IMG/VR virus record: IMGVR_UViG_3300036770_003984
Coordinates: 62,001-126,000 of that record
From: a virus
DNA length: 64,000 bases
Strand: one strand, 5' to 3'
Part shown: positions 43,759 through 52,544 of the stretch, piece after piece
How the letters are laid out: each line of letters opens with the position of its first letter
Numbering within the stretch: the stretch's first letter is position 1
The notes under the pieces: model-generated
What the model saw: the letters and a program-made list of their open reading frames with translations, nothing else
The model's database searches: none
What the model was told of the DNA's origin: nothing
Translations under genes and position numbers: made by a program

Positions 43759-45450
43759 TTATTTCACATAAACATAACCTGTTTCATCTTTAACTAATCC
43801 TTTTTCTTCAAACATAGATTCCAATTCTTTTATTTTAGAACTATCTTTAACTTCAACCCATTTAGTATCGTCATCATCTTTATTCTTTGAATAAAATTTA
43901 CCACCTATGAATTTATACTCTTCTGGATTGTCAAACCAACTAGTTGGTCTTCCATAAGTACCATATATTCTAGAATCCTTTGATTTTGGTACTCTTTTAT
44001 CTAACCACTCTGTAATATCTTTAATATTTTTTTTATATTCTTTTGTTTGGTATATTAATGGCACAGGTCTATTTGGTCTCCAAGGTCCGTATGGTGAGGC
44101 TTTATGGTCTTTCAAAGCTAAAACTAATAATCTTTCATCTTCTTTAGTTTTAACTTGAAACAAAGCTTTTAAATCTTCAACTTTAAACCCAACTTCATTA
44201 CTTAATTCATATAAAGTATCCCCAATAACCGCATCAAATATTGGATTATGTAATAATCTAGCCGCCTCATATGTTCCTAAAGTTGTTGTGGTAGATACAA
44301 GATTTTTGAAAAATTGATACTGCGCTGCTCTATCAGTATAATACATTGTTTGTATAAATTTTTTGTCCAAAGCATTATTGGCCTGTGATATTAAATATCT
44401 TTCAATAGCTAATTGACCTTCTTTTGTTGCTAATTGTTTTGATATTTCATTAACTAAATATGTTTCTTCTGTGGTTAAACCTTTAATTCCACTTTGACCT
44501 AATTTTTCACCTAACTTAATCATACCAGCTTCACCATATTTAGCAACAAGTGGAATTTTTGAAGAAATAGGACCAATTAAAGGTATTATTGATAATGTAA
44601 AAACAAATGATGCAGTCCTTGTGTCTCCATAATCCTGCCATTTTTTAGCGTCATATATACCAATTGACGCAGAAATACCAGCGGCAACCAAAGGACCTAC
44701 CCAAGGAATAAACAATGCACCAATTGATAAAATAGTTAACCAACTACTTTCACCAGATCTACGTCTATACGCCCATTCTTCAGGTGTCATTTTACGTTCT
44801 TGAGTTGTGTCAAGTGGAGTACCATCAGGATTAGTATAATACCTATCCACATTTCCTTGTTCCATAGCCCTCATTATATCTTTGTATAAATAATTTTGAT
44901 ATTCTATCAGATTATTATAAATTTCACCTAATGTTTTACCTTGTTCATATTCAAATGTTAAATTAGATTTATTTAAATCTTTATCCATAGTTGATGTCAT
45001 AGGATAATTCCAAGCTCTCTGAATATAAATGTTTTTATATCCATCAGATGTTGTTGCACCACTACTTAATTGTAAGTGTGCCGCAATATCTTTAAAATTT
45101 GTATTTACCCATAGTCTAAATTCATCACCCTCCGTATTATTTTTAAATGGGGGTTGTTCATTTATTTTAATTTGATTCCATGGAATCCCAATAAAATTTT
45201 GTTTTTTAGTTGTATTATTAACACTTGATGTCGGATTTGTTGTAGTATTAGTTGGTGCTGTTGTAACTTTACTTGGCATTGTTACTCTACTACTATATGA
45301 ATCTGTTTGTACTATATTATTTTGTGGGGCGGGCTGATTACCAGTCGCCCAAGTATAGGTTGGATTATGTTCAAACAAATATGGTTTCATTGGAGTCTTA
45401 TGATGTAACTCCAATATCCTTTGTTTTTCCTTATCTGATATTTTTTTCAT
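43759..45450 (-). CDS. tagged protein with pore-like hydrophobic centre, 563 aa
   Basis: Tag class C: MKKISDKEKQRILELHHKTP. Residues about 90-165 (IPWNQIKINEQPPFKNNTEG, EFRLWVNTNFKDIAAHLQLS, IQRAWNYP) form a domain shared with the next protein (45473). Residues about 225-290 are hydrophobic and Gly-rich (SWLTILSIGALFIPWVGPLV, FVFTLSIIPLIGPISSKI), resembling a membrane-inserting hairpin. The C-terminal part is soluble (RWRPNRPVPLIY). The order tag, shared domain, hydrophobic hairpin, C-terminal domain suggests a delivered effector. Function inferred only. Confidence 0.65.
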   Translation of the reverse strand: MKKISDKEKQRILELHHKTPMKPYLFEHNPTYTWATGNQPAPQNNIVQTDSYSSRVTMPSKVTTAPTNTTTNPTSSVNNTTKKQNFIGIPWNQIKINEQPPFKNNTEGDEFRLWVNTNFKDIAAHLQLSSGATTSDGYKNIYIQRAWNYPMTSTMDKDLNKSNLTFEYEQGKTLGEIYNNLIEYQNYLYKDIMRAMEQGNVDRYYTNPDGTPLDTTQERKMTPEEWAYRRRSGESSWLTILSIGALFIPWVGPLVAAGISASIGIYDAKKWQDYGDTRTASFVFTLSIIPLIGPISSKIPLVAKYGEAGMIKLGEKLGQSGIKGLTTEETYLVNEISKQLATKEGQLAIERYLISQANNALDKKFIQTMYYTDRAAQYQFFKNLVSTTTTLGTYEAARLLHNPIFDAVIGDTLYELSNEVGFKVEDLKALFQVKTKEDERLLVLALKDHKASPYGPWRPNRPVPLIYQTKEYKKNIKDITEWLDKRVPKSKDSRIYGTYGRPTSWFDNPEEYKFIGGKFYSKNKDDDDTKWVEVKDSSKIKELESMFEEKGLVKDETGYVYVK

Positions 45451-45472
45451 TTGTTTTATTTTGTATTATAAA

Positions 45473-46831
45473 TTAATTTTGATAACTTTTAACAACATCA
45501 CCTATAACCTTTCCAAGTTCGTATGGTTGTTTAGCTTTATTGCAATAACCATAATGTAAAAGAAAATAATCACTATATCGCCAAACATCATTTGTTTTTC
45601 TTAATTTTTTAGGTGCTGGTGGTATATCAGTTCGTTTGCTCCAATCTATAGGTCCGAATTCGTTAGAATAAAAATAACCATGTAGTTCACCTCTTAATGG
45701 TCGTACTTTGGTTGTTTCTCGTGGTACTTCAGGAATATTAATTTTATTTGTATTATATGGTGTATTTACTCCTGAGAATTGTCCATAATTTTGTTGTTCT
45801 TTTTTCCAATTCATATATGATAAATAATCTGGACTTGGTCTTTCCCACATTGTTCCATCTTCTTCTCTTATATAAAAATCATTAACATCGGATTCATTTA
45901 TTGGTTTTGGTTTACACATATAATATCCTTTTTCATGTGCTGTACCATAATAACCTGTACCCTTACCACCATATACGTTAACACCTAATACTTTTGCAGC
46001 GTCTTTAAGAACATCTAAAGTGTCTGCACCATGACATGCTGTAAAATGAACTTCAGAATCAGGACCTTTCAAAACACTTTTTAACATTGTCAACCATTCA
46101 GTTTTAAACTTAAAATCACCACCCACCATAGGATTTATTAAATCACCATCACCATAACCATGAGAACCTACAATTATTTTTTTAAATTTCCAACCCTTCT
46201 CATTACATTTCTGTATCAATTTTTGTAAATCACCATAAGATTCTAATATTATTGATATCCATCCTGTCTTTTTTATTGTTTCTAATATTTTCTTGTCAGA
46301 TTCACTACCTGGAAAAGTAAAATATAATGTATCTGAGTTTAAAGAATCTAATATATTAAAACGACTAAGCCTATTAAATTTGTTATTAATTATTGCCATT
46401 TCAAATTCACGTATAGCGTCATCTATACCTTTTGATGGTTCACTTACGTTATTTGTTTGGTTTTTATTTAATTCCTTCATATAAAGTTGACCAATTGTTA
46501 CTTCATTTGAAATTGGATATCCACCTCCACCAATAGGATAATGATAAGCCCATTGAATATTTTCGTTATTATATGACCCACTTGAACTCAAGTCTAAATT
46601 TACTGCCAATATTGGAAACCTATTTCTAAACCAAACTCTAAATTTGTTACCGTCTTCTTGATTTTCAAATGGCACTGAACCTTTTTTTAATGTTTTTAAT
46701 TTTTCATTATCCCATTTCTTTGGATTAAGACCATAACCTAAACCCAAATCTTCCTGATATTGTTCATTAATAATATTATATAATTTTTTAATATATAATT
46801 TTTCATTTTCAGTGATTATTAATCTTTTCAT
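45473..46831 (-). CDS. tagged protein with caspase-like (CHAT/C80-type) His-Cys pair, 452 aa
   Basis: Tag MKRLIITENEKLYIKKLYNI then INEQ (I-N-E). Residues about 50-110 share the domain of the previous protein (VPFENQEDGNKFRVWFRNRF, LDLSSSG, IQWAYHYP). Residues about 215-300 read KKIIVGSHGYGDGDL and EVHFTACHGADTLDV, a His and Cys spacing as in caspase-fold peptidases and self-cleaving toxin domains (DUF4347, CHAT, C80). The C-terminus has YFYSNEFGPIDWSKRTD and an HYGYCNKAKQPYELG end. A protease effector is plausible; catalysis unproven. Confidence 0.65.
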   Translation of the reverse strand: MKRLIITENEKLYIKKLYNIINEQYQEDLGLGYGLNPKKWDNEKLKTLKKGSVPFENQEDGNKFRVWFRNRFPILAVNLDLSSSGSYNNENIQWAYHYPIGGGGYPISNEVTIGQLYMKELNKNQTNNVSEPSKGIDDAIREFEMAIINNKFNRLSRFNILDSLNSDTLYFTFPGSESDKKILETIKKTGWISIILESYGDLQKLIQKCNEKGWKFKKIIVGSHGYGDGDLINPMVGGDFKFKTEWLTMLKSVLKGPDSEVHFTACHGADTLDVLKDAAKVLGVNVYGGKGTGYYGTAHEKGYYMCKPKPINESDVNDFYIREEDGTMWERPSPDYLSYMNWKKEQQNYGQFSGVNTPYNTNKINIPEVPRETTKVRPLRGELHGYFYSNEFGPIDWSKRTDIPPAPKKLRKTNDVWRYSDYFLLHYGYCNKAKQPYELGKVIGDVVKSYQN

Positions 46832-46846
46832 ATTATAATTTTATTT

Positions 46847-46854
46847 ATAAATAT
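46847..46854 (-). promoter_or_regulatory. octamer promoter candidate ATATTTAT (minus)
   Basis: Fifteen bases before ATG 46831, reading AAATATTTATAAATAAAA on the coding strand. Confidence 0.45.
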
Positions 46855-46865
46855 TTTTTAAAAAC

Positions 46866-48371
46866 TTAACCTACCATATTAGGGTCAATTTTATTTGGTT
46901 GTTGTGGCTTATATTTTTCGTTTGGATACCATTCAAATGGTAATTTACCTTTATTCTTTTCTTCGTTTTTTGCCAAAGCGTTGAATTCATCTAAAAATTG
47001 TTGTACAGGTGGAAATCCTTTTGCTGCCCAATGTCCCATAATATATTTTATATTACCATCATTACTTGACTTAAAGTTTTTAATATAATCAACAAAATTA
47101 TTTTTAGAAACATAAGGACTATCTGGTATACCATCTTTATTTTTATCTAATAAAAATGTTCTTATTCCAAACACTCTAGAATTAAATTCACTATGATCTG
47201 TTTGAAAATAATCGTGTTCAAAATCATTATACCCAGCTTTGAGAATTGATTCAATAATTTGTTTAGTTTTTTCAAAATCTAAACCTATATCTGAAGCAAT
47301 AGATTTTAGTTTTTCATCTGTTAGATTTAACGCTAAGAATTTAGAATTCATATTTAATTTTACATCTTCATAAGCTAATCTATTTTTTCTATAACAATCA
47401 TCAGTACTTTTGAATTGTGTTATATTTTTATTAGGTGTTAATGGTTTAATACCATATAAAATATGTTGTATCTCATGTACTATTGTTCCATACCAACCAT
47501 CATCAGTTTTATCATCAGCTAAAGACACATTCAAATTTATTATATTATTTTGATTTTTATCATATGGATAAGTACAAGCATAAGCACTTAGACAACCATT
47601 TGACTTATACCCATTAATTTCATAATTAATTACTCTTCCTCCTTTTCCTGGTAGTTCTGTATCAACGTATTCAGAATATATAACGATTTTTAAATCATCA
47701 ATACGGGTCAAATATTTTTCAAAAATTAAATTAATAATAGTATCCCAATACAAATCATTTAATTTTTTAAATTTAATACGTGTTTCAGGTAAATTTAACC
47801 AATTACGCCAAAATGTTTTAGCTCTTTCTAATAAAGGTAACATTCTATTGTAAAATAATAAATATTCTTGTTGGGTTAATTTACCACCATATATTGGTGG
47901 TTTTTCCATAATATCTTTGAATATTACAGTTGCAATCCTATATTCATTTAAAGGGTCATTTGTTAAATCAAACCAATTTAATCCAGTTTTTAATTTAGTA
48001 TAATATTTAGCATTTTTAGGGTTTTCAATTTCATACTCTTTTCTATATTCATATGGGTCATTTCCACCACCTTGAATAATTAATTCAGTTCTACCAGCCA
48101 ATCTTAATTTGTTTTTACGTATTGTTTCAGGAAATTCCGAAGCTTTTTCTTCATTTCCAATAGCATAATTTCTTTCTACACCCATTTTATTTGGAATATA
48201 ACTTTGGTCAACTCTAGTACTAGATACTGGAGGATAAGTCTGTTTAAAATTAGGATATAAGTTTGAAACATCAATCGTTGACCCTGATGGATCTATAGGG
48301 TCTTCAGTTATTAAATTATATAATTTCTTTATATGAAATTTTTCATTTTCAGTGATTATAAGTTTTTTCAT
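46866..48371 (-). CDS. tagged zinc-metallopeptidase-like protein, 501 aa
   Basis: Tag MKKLIITENEKFHIKKLYNL then ITED (I-T-E). The central region has WYGTIVHEIQHILYGIKPLT, an HExxH motif at about residue 290, and downstream NRLAYEDVKLNMNSKF could supply the third ligand. C-terminal NFVDYIKNFKSSNDGNIKYI, GHWAAKGFPPVQQF. Starts overlap the previous gene's stop by 4 bases. Together with the caspase-like gene it suggests a set of packaged proteases; inferred. Confidence 0.65.
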   Translation of the reverse strand: MKKLIITENEKFHIKKLYNLITEDPIDPSGSTIDVSNLYPNFKQTYPPVSSTRVDQSYIPNKMGVERNYAIGNEEKASEFPETIRKNKLRLAGRTELIIQGGGNDPYEYRKEYEIENPKNAKYYTKLKTGLNWFDLTNDPLNEYRIATVIFKDIMEKPPIYGGKLTQQEYLLFYNRMLPLLERAKTFWRNWLNLPETRIKFKKLNDLYWDTIINLIFEKYLTRIDDLKIVIYSEYVDTELPGKGGRVINYEINGYKSNGCLSAYACTYPYDKNQNNIINLNVSLADDKTDDGWYGTIVHEIQHILYGIKPLTPNKNITQFKSTDDCYRKNRLAYEDVKLNMNSKFLALNLTDEKLKSIASDIGLDFEKTKQIIESILKAGYNDFEHDYFQTDHSEFNSRVFGIRTFLLDKNKDGIPDSPYVSKNNFVDYIKNFKSSNDGNIKYIMGHWAAKGFPPVQQFLDEFNALAKNEEKNKGKLPFEWYPNEKYKPQQPNKIDPNMVG

Positions 48372-48940
48372 TTTCTGACATTAGGTTTTATTGAACTTCT
48401 AAATGTATTTGTTTTATGTCTTGGTTCATTTATATTACGTCCAATTATATCTTTCTCATCACTAGTTTGCGGTTTATTTTTTTTATTAAAATCCATTTGT
48501 TTTAATAAATCTTCAATATTGACAATATCATCATCTTGTGTTGTATTATATGGAGATTGACCAACTATATTATATTTTACAATATCATCAATATCGGCAT
48601 AAATTAATGTCCCATCATTCAATTTAGCACCAAATTTATCCCAAATTGGTTTATTATTAATAGTGTCTTTAATTATGTCACTGACTTCATCCATTGTTAT
48701 ATAATAAACATCTTTACCATATAACACTCTTATATTACCATCATCATCCATATTCTCCTCAGATGTTATTTTTGTAAATAATCTCTCAAGTTCTTTTAAT
48801 CCAGGTTCAGTTAAATTATTAATCAAATGTTGATAATCATCATCATTCAAAAACATTTTCATTAATTGATAATTTTTATCCTCATTGATTAATTTTTTAA
48901 TCAATTTTTTATATTGAGTCTCGTTTAATATAATTTTCAT
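48368..48940 (-). CDS. tagged hypothetical protein, 190 aa
   Basis: Start at ATG 48940 (MKIILNETQYKKLIKKLINE, then D), since an octamer lies four bases upstream and the longer frame includes it. Class A tag with I-N-E end. Body is acidic and helical (LFTKITSEENMDDDGNIRVL, GKDVYYITMDEVSDIIKDTI) with a proline-containing C-terminus. Ends 4 bases into the metallopeptidase gene. Unknown function. Confidence 0.65.
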   Translation of the reverse strand: MKIILNETQYKKLIKKLINEDKNYQLMKMFLNDDDYQHLINNLTEPGLKELERLFTKITSEENMDDDGNIRVLYGKDVYYITMDEVSDIIKDTINNKPIWDKFGAKLNDGTLIYADIDDIVKYNIVGQSPYNTTQDDDIVNIEDLLKQMDFNKKNKPQTSDEKDIIGRNINEPRHKTNTFRSSIKPNVRK

Positions 48941-48944
48941 AATG

Positions 48945-48952
48945 ATAAATAT
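48945..48952 (-). promoter_or_regulatory. octamer promoter candidate ATATTTAT (minus)
   Basis: Directly upstream (4 bases) of ATG 48940, implying a very short or absent 5' leader if it is the -10 element. Confidence 0.4.
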
Positions 48953-48978
48953 CTTACTCCAAATAAAAAAATCCCCAT

Positions 48979-49134
48979 TCATCTTGGGGATTTCTTATCA
49001 TCAATAAAACGTTTTATTATTTTCTTAAAATCAGTTTCACCTGACATATTTAGTTTATTGGTTATAATACTTTTTGTACCTTTTAATTGGTGATATAAAT
49101 CCCAATCCCAAATTGATTTATTTTCTATTCTCAT
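48979..49134 (-). CDS. small protein with NKSIWDW module, 51 aa
   Basis: ATG 49134 (MRIENKSIWDWDLYHQLKGT) overlaps the stop of the tagged gene before it as ATGA. The first 20 residues match the C-terminal module of the 211-residue protein at 50760 (ENKSIWDWEMYQKIHGKNS), so this is a free-standing copy of that module. The last codons overlap an AATCCCC...GGGGATT hairpin that probably terminates the transcript. Confidence 0.55.
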   Translation of the reverse strand: MRIENKSIWDWDLYHQLKGTKSIITNKLNMSGETDFKKIIKRFIDDKKSPR

Positions 49135-49595
49135 TTATTACAATTTTCAATAAATTTATCCTTAATTAATTTTCCATATTTTTTATCAACATAGTTTGAA
49201 ACCAAATAAGCCACATTATAAAATTCAATGGTATCATCACCATACATACTAATATAATAATTATAATATAAAAATTCAAGGATGGCTTCTTCAACAACAT
49301 TTAAAAATGTTTTGGGAGTTTCATATCTTTCACAATAAAAATCCTTATCTTTCTCAAAATTATATATTTTATCAAATTTTTCATCCATATAAACTTTGAT
49401 AAGTTTTTTAGCCTCATCATCATCAAATGGTATATTGAATTTATCAATGAGTTTATTAGACGTAATACCCATAGATTCAGCAACATCCCCAATCCCATAC
49501 TTTTCAATATTGTTTATAATTTCTTGACGTTCCTCATCAAATTTAGACTCAGAAATCAAAAACTTATATTGTGACTCACTAATTATTATTCTCAT
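49131..49595 (-). CDS. tagged hypothetical protein, 154 aa
   Basis: Class A tag MRIIISESQYKFLISESKFD. The following NIEKYGIGDVAESMGITSNK then LID matches the helix module found after the tag at 59782-61678. The remainder is acidic helical. Eight bases from the next gene upstream. Likely packaged protein; function unknown. Confidence 0.65.
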   Translation of the reverse strand: MRIIISESQYKFLISESKFDEERQEIINNIEKYGIGDVAESMGITSNKLIDKFNIPFDDDEAKKLIKVYMDEKFDKIYNFEKDKDFYCERYETPKTFLNVVEEAILEFLYYNYYISMYGDDTIEFYNVAYLVSNYVDKKYGKLIKDKFIENCNK

Positions 49596-49602
49596 TTCTT
49601 TT

Positions 49603-50205
49603 TTATTTTTTGTTATACAACTTGTCAGTTAACCCATCCAAAATATATTCATCAATAACTTCCCACATTTCAGTATAATAATCATCATCAGATATGTAAT
49701 CAGGTTCAAATTCCCATTCATCACCCCTACCAGAAGAATATTGAGATAGTGTTCCAGTTAATTCAAAAAATCTACCATCATCCAATGATTTCGTTAATGT
49801 GACATCATACTCATCACCATCCTTTTCATATTCAACTTTAGCGGAAAAATCTTTTTCAAATTTGAATTGAGCATTATTATATCGCCAAGGTAGTTGTTCT
49901 CTTATCTTTGAAAGATAATCATCATAAAAATAAGTTTTTTCACCTTCCATTAAGACATAAATTGTTCCACGCTTAATCTCAACATCTTTATACAACCCTT
50001 CCAATACCTCATCACAAATTTTCTTAACCTCATTTTTGAATACATCATCAAATGATGAACCCAATTTTTTGATAACAATGTCCTCACCAAAATTTTCAAA
50101 TACGTGTTTCAATCCAAATTCTTGAATTAATTCTTTCATCTTTTCTTTAGAAGACTTATCCTCCAATATTAATCTATACTGACGTTCAGTTATTATTATT
50201 TTCAT
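49603..50205 (-). CDS. tagged hypothetical protein, 200 aa
   Basis: Class A tag MKIIITERQYRLILEDKSSK, followed by the helical module (LIQEFGLKHVFENFGEDIVI, KKLG). The second half is a beta domain with acidic turns (WRYNNAQFKFEKDFSAKVEY, EKDGDEYDVTLTKSL). Coupled to the upstream gene by a 4-base overlap. Same layout as 59782 and 60980, so probably the same broad family. Confidence 0.65.
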   Translation of the reverse strand: MKIIITERQYRLILEDKSSKEKMKELIQEFGLKHVFENFGEDIVIKKLGSSFDDVFKNEVKKICDEVLEGLYKDVEIKRGTIYVLMEGEKTYFYDDYLSKIREQLPWRYNNAQFKFEKDFSAKVEYEKDGDEYDVTLTKSLDDGRFFELTGTLSQYSSGRGDEWEFEPDYISDDDYYTEMWEVIDEYILDGLTDKLYNKK

Positions 50206-50699
50206 ACTTTTGAAAAATATACATTACCCCTAGGTTTATTCATAAACGAATTTATATTTAATTCACATCTATATTCTCTTTTTATATCTAAGTCATCATT
50301 TTCAAACACGTAGTTTGTTGCAAATATTTCTGGGATTTGTTTGTAATATTCGTCTAACTCAGCTTTTAGTTGTTTTGTCTCATTAGTCCTATTATCTTTA
50401 CTATTGCTAAGACTTAAAAGAAAAAAAGTAGAATAATTGTCATCCTCCTTCCACACATCTAACCAATGTTTTTTAATTTGTGTTTCAGGTGTAAGTGTTC
50501 CGTTATCTAAATAAAACTCATTAACTTTATCCAAATCAACAATCAAATCGATATATATAACCGAAGCATATTCATTAGCCATTTCTCCTAGTTCCCACCC
50601 AATAATAAAATCATAATCTGAGGCCAATGCCTTAACAGCCATATTAATACCCTTAATCTGCTTATTACTAAATTTTTCGTTAATTCTATATGATTTCAT
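50202..50699 (-). CDS. hypothetical protein, 165 aa
   Basis: MKSYRINEKFSNKQIKGINM has no clear tag, although RINE gives an I-N-E. ALASDYDFIIGWELGEMANE and YIDLIVDLDKVNEFYLDNGT suggest an alpha/beta fold. Octamer ATATTTAT upstream, overlapping the hairpin at about 50730. Function unknown. Confidence 0.6.
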   Translation of the reverse strand: MKSYRINEKFSNKQIKGINMAVKALASDYDFIIGWELGEMANEYASVIYIDLIVDLDKVNEFYLDNGTLTPETQIKKHWLDVWKEDDNYSTFFLLSLSNSKDNRTNETKQLKAELDEYYKQIPEIFATNYVFENDDLDIKREYRCELNINSFMNKPRGNVYFSKV

Positions 50700-50724
50700 T
50701 TTTTTTTATTTATGTAAATAAATA

Positions 50725-50758
50725 TCCCCACTCCTAATATAAGAAATGGGGATATTAA
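50725..50758. terminator. hairpin terminator candidate
   Basis: ATATCCCCA...TGGGGATAT inverted repeat just downstream of the stop-to-start gap between 50699 and 50760. It lies between two leftward genes, so partial termination before the next unit is likely. Confidence 0.5.
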
Positions 50759-50759
50759 A

Positions 50760-51395
50760 TTAAACGTTTTTCTTAATCCGTTTTGCCAATTCAGAAATTA
50801 ATTCATCCTTGGTCTTTATCTTGGTAACAATTGGTGAGTTCTTCCCATGTATTTTTTGATACATCTCCCAATCCCAAATTGATTTGTTTTCTTTCATAGT
50901 ATTTTGATTTGTTAATTCATATAATCGACCCAATTTCTTAATCATCTTTGTTGCGGTATGTTTCATAAATCTTGATTCATCAATATAAAATCTTTCATAA
51001 TCATTTTTATATTTTTGAATCTTATCCGTATATGTAGAAATATAATTATCTTTATCGTCATTTACCATATGTTGAAACATAGGATTGTCTCTTCCTCTAG
51101 GATAAATAAAATTAATCATTTGTTCTTGTTTCCAATTCACAAGGTTAATATAAAATAATTCAAGGATACTATCAATAGCCTCATCTTCACTACCAACATC
51201 CATACCAACCATATCCAAAATCTCATAAACTTGAATCATATATTTTTTTAATGATTCTTTTAAATTTTCCAATGAAAATTCTTTGGCCTCTTTTAATGTT
51301 TTAAAAATCTCATTACCAACAAAAAAATTATAAAATTCTTTTGGGGTAATCTTTCCAAGATGAATCTCTGTTGCCAATTGTGTTGGTCTAACCAA
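50760..51395 (-). CDS. hypothetical protein with C-terminal NKSIWDW module, 211 aa
   Basis: No N-terminal tag (MVRPTQLATEIHLGKITPKE). A helical body (YNFFVGNEIFKTLKEAKEFS, IDSILELFYINLVNWKQEQM) and a C-terminal ENKSIWDWEMYQKIHGKNSP module shared with the 51-residue protein at 48979. Its frame is open further upstream of the ATG but no better start is visible. Function unknown. Confidence 0.6.
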   Translation of the reverse strand: MVRPTQLATEIHLGKITPKEFYNFFVGNEIFKTLKEAKEFSLENLKESLKKYMIQVYEILDMVGMDVGSEDEAIDSILELFYINLVNWKQEQMINFIYPRGRDNPMFQHMVNDDKDNYISTYTDKIQKYKNDYERFYIDESRFMKHTATKMIKKLGRLYELTNQNTMKENKSIWDWEMYQKIHGKNSPIVTKIKTKDELISELAKRIKKNV

Positions 51396-51429
51396 ATTCT
51401 CAATATGGTGAATATAATATCAAATTAAT

Positions 51430-51657
51430 TTAATCCCAAGAATATGGGTCTTCAGAACTTGGGCTTATATAATAAGTACTATTATCACCATTAAATTTCA
51501 AAAGTACAGACCCATCCTTATCTATTGTAAAAGTTCCTGATTTACCTACGGCACGTCTAGCATCGTCAGGATTGAAATTTGGAATTGCTCCTTCATTAAT
51601 TACTCTCATAACTAATCTAGTTAAATCACTTTCTGTTAATCTTATTGTCCTTTTCAT
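51430..51657 (-). CDS. tagged small protein, class B tag, 75 aa
   Basis: MKRTIRLTESDLTRLVMRVI then NEG is class B with I-N-E. After the tag only about 50 residues remain (ARRAVGKSGTFTIDKDGSVL, LKFNGDNSTYYISPSSE). Because the tag is almost a third of the protein, it may be the functional address. Octamer ATATTTAT upstream. Confidence 0.65.
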   Translation of the reverse strand: MKRTIRLTESDLTRLVMRVINEGAIPNFNPDDARRAVGKSGTFTIDKDGSVLLKFNGDNSTYYISPSSEDPYSWD

Positions 51658-51695
51658 TGTTTTTTTTTAAATTTATTTTATATATAAATATTATA

Positions 51696-52475
51696 TTATT
51701 TAAAAATGTATGTACCAATTAATTGCCCATCATTACTTTTAATAGAAATTCCAGGTAATTGACCTCCACTCATATCATTAGTTGTTTCACTATATTCATA
51801 ATTATGTACTCCACCTGAAAAACCTCTTCCACCAACATTATTTTTTTTAAGATATTTTAAAAAATCTCTATCTGGATATTTTATAGCAATATCATTAATT
51901 TTTTCAATTAGTGGATAAGTTAGATTTTGATATTGTATAGTACCTTTTGGATTTGTCATAAAATATTGTTTATCAAAAATAGTTGGTGTACTACCTTGGG
52001 TGTTATTATTAACACCTTGTGTTTTTGTCGACAATCCACTACTATTTAATTTGGTTTCATTTAACATTAATGAGTTAAATTTACCATTAACCCCAATATA
52101 AGCTCCATTCTTACCAATTACAATTCTAACCGAACCCCTAGTATTAATTGGTTCTTTCCAAAATAATACATAACCCGTATCAACACCTTTGGGTGTTTTT
52201 ATAAATACATAATCTTGTGTACCTTCACCAATATATTCACCATCAGGTATATAAACAACCCCAACATCACTTAAATACCAAGAAGTAATATCTTTATATC
52301 CTTGTTTTATTAGTTCATCTTTAAAATTTTGTTCATTAATCAATGGTCTTACATCACCTAATTGAGATTTCATTAATTGATTGAATCTTTTTGTTTCAAT
52401 AATTAATGAATTATTATATTGTTCCAATATTCTATTTTTTTCTGATTGACTTAAATCATTAAATAAATTTTTCAT
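51696..52475 (-). CDS. tagged hypothetical protein, class C tag, 259 aa
   Basis: MKNLFNDLSQSEKNRILEQY then GDVRPLINEQ shows class C (SEKNRILExY) with a later I-N-E. The body is beta-rich (GVVYIPDGEYIGEGTQDYVF, KTPKGVDTGYVLFW) and includes a Gly/Ser-rich stretch (VGGRGFSGGVHNYEYSE). Possible outer virion or envelope-contact protein. Octamer upstream at about 52505 (minus). Confidence 0.65.
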   Translation of the reverse strand: MKNLFNDLSQSEKNRILEQYNNSLIIETKRFNQLMKSQLGDVRPLINEQNFKDELIKQGYKDITSWYLSDVGVVYIPDGEYIGEGTQDYVFIKTPKGVDTGYVLFWKEPINTRGSVRIVIGKNGAYIGVNGKFNSLMLNETKLNSSGLSTKTQGVNNNTQGSTPTIFDKQYFMTNPKGTIQYQNLTYPLIEKINDIAIKYPDRDFLKYLKKNNVGGRGFSGGVHNYEYSETTNDMSGGQLPGISIKSNDGQLIGTYIFK

Positions 52476-52544
52476 TGTTTTTTTTTTGATTATTTTATTT
52501 ATATAATAAATATATCATCAATTTAAAAAGGGGTTGGGGATTGA

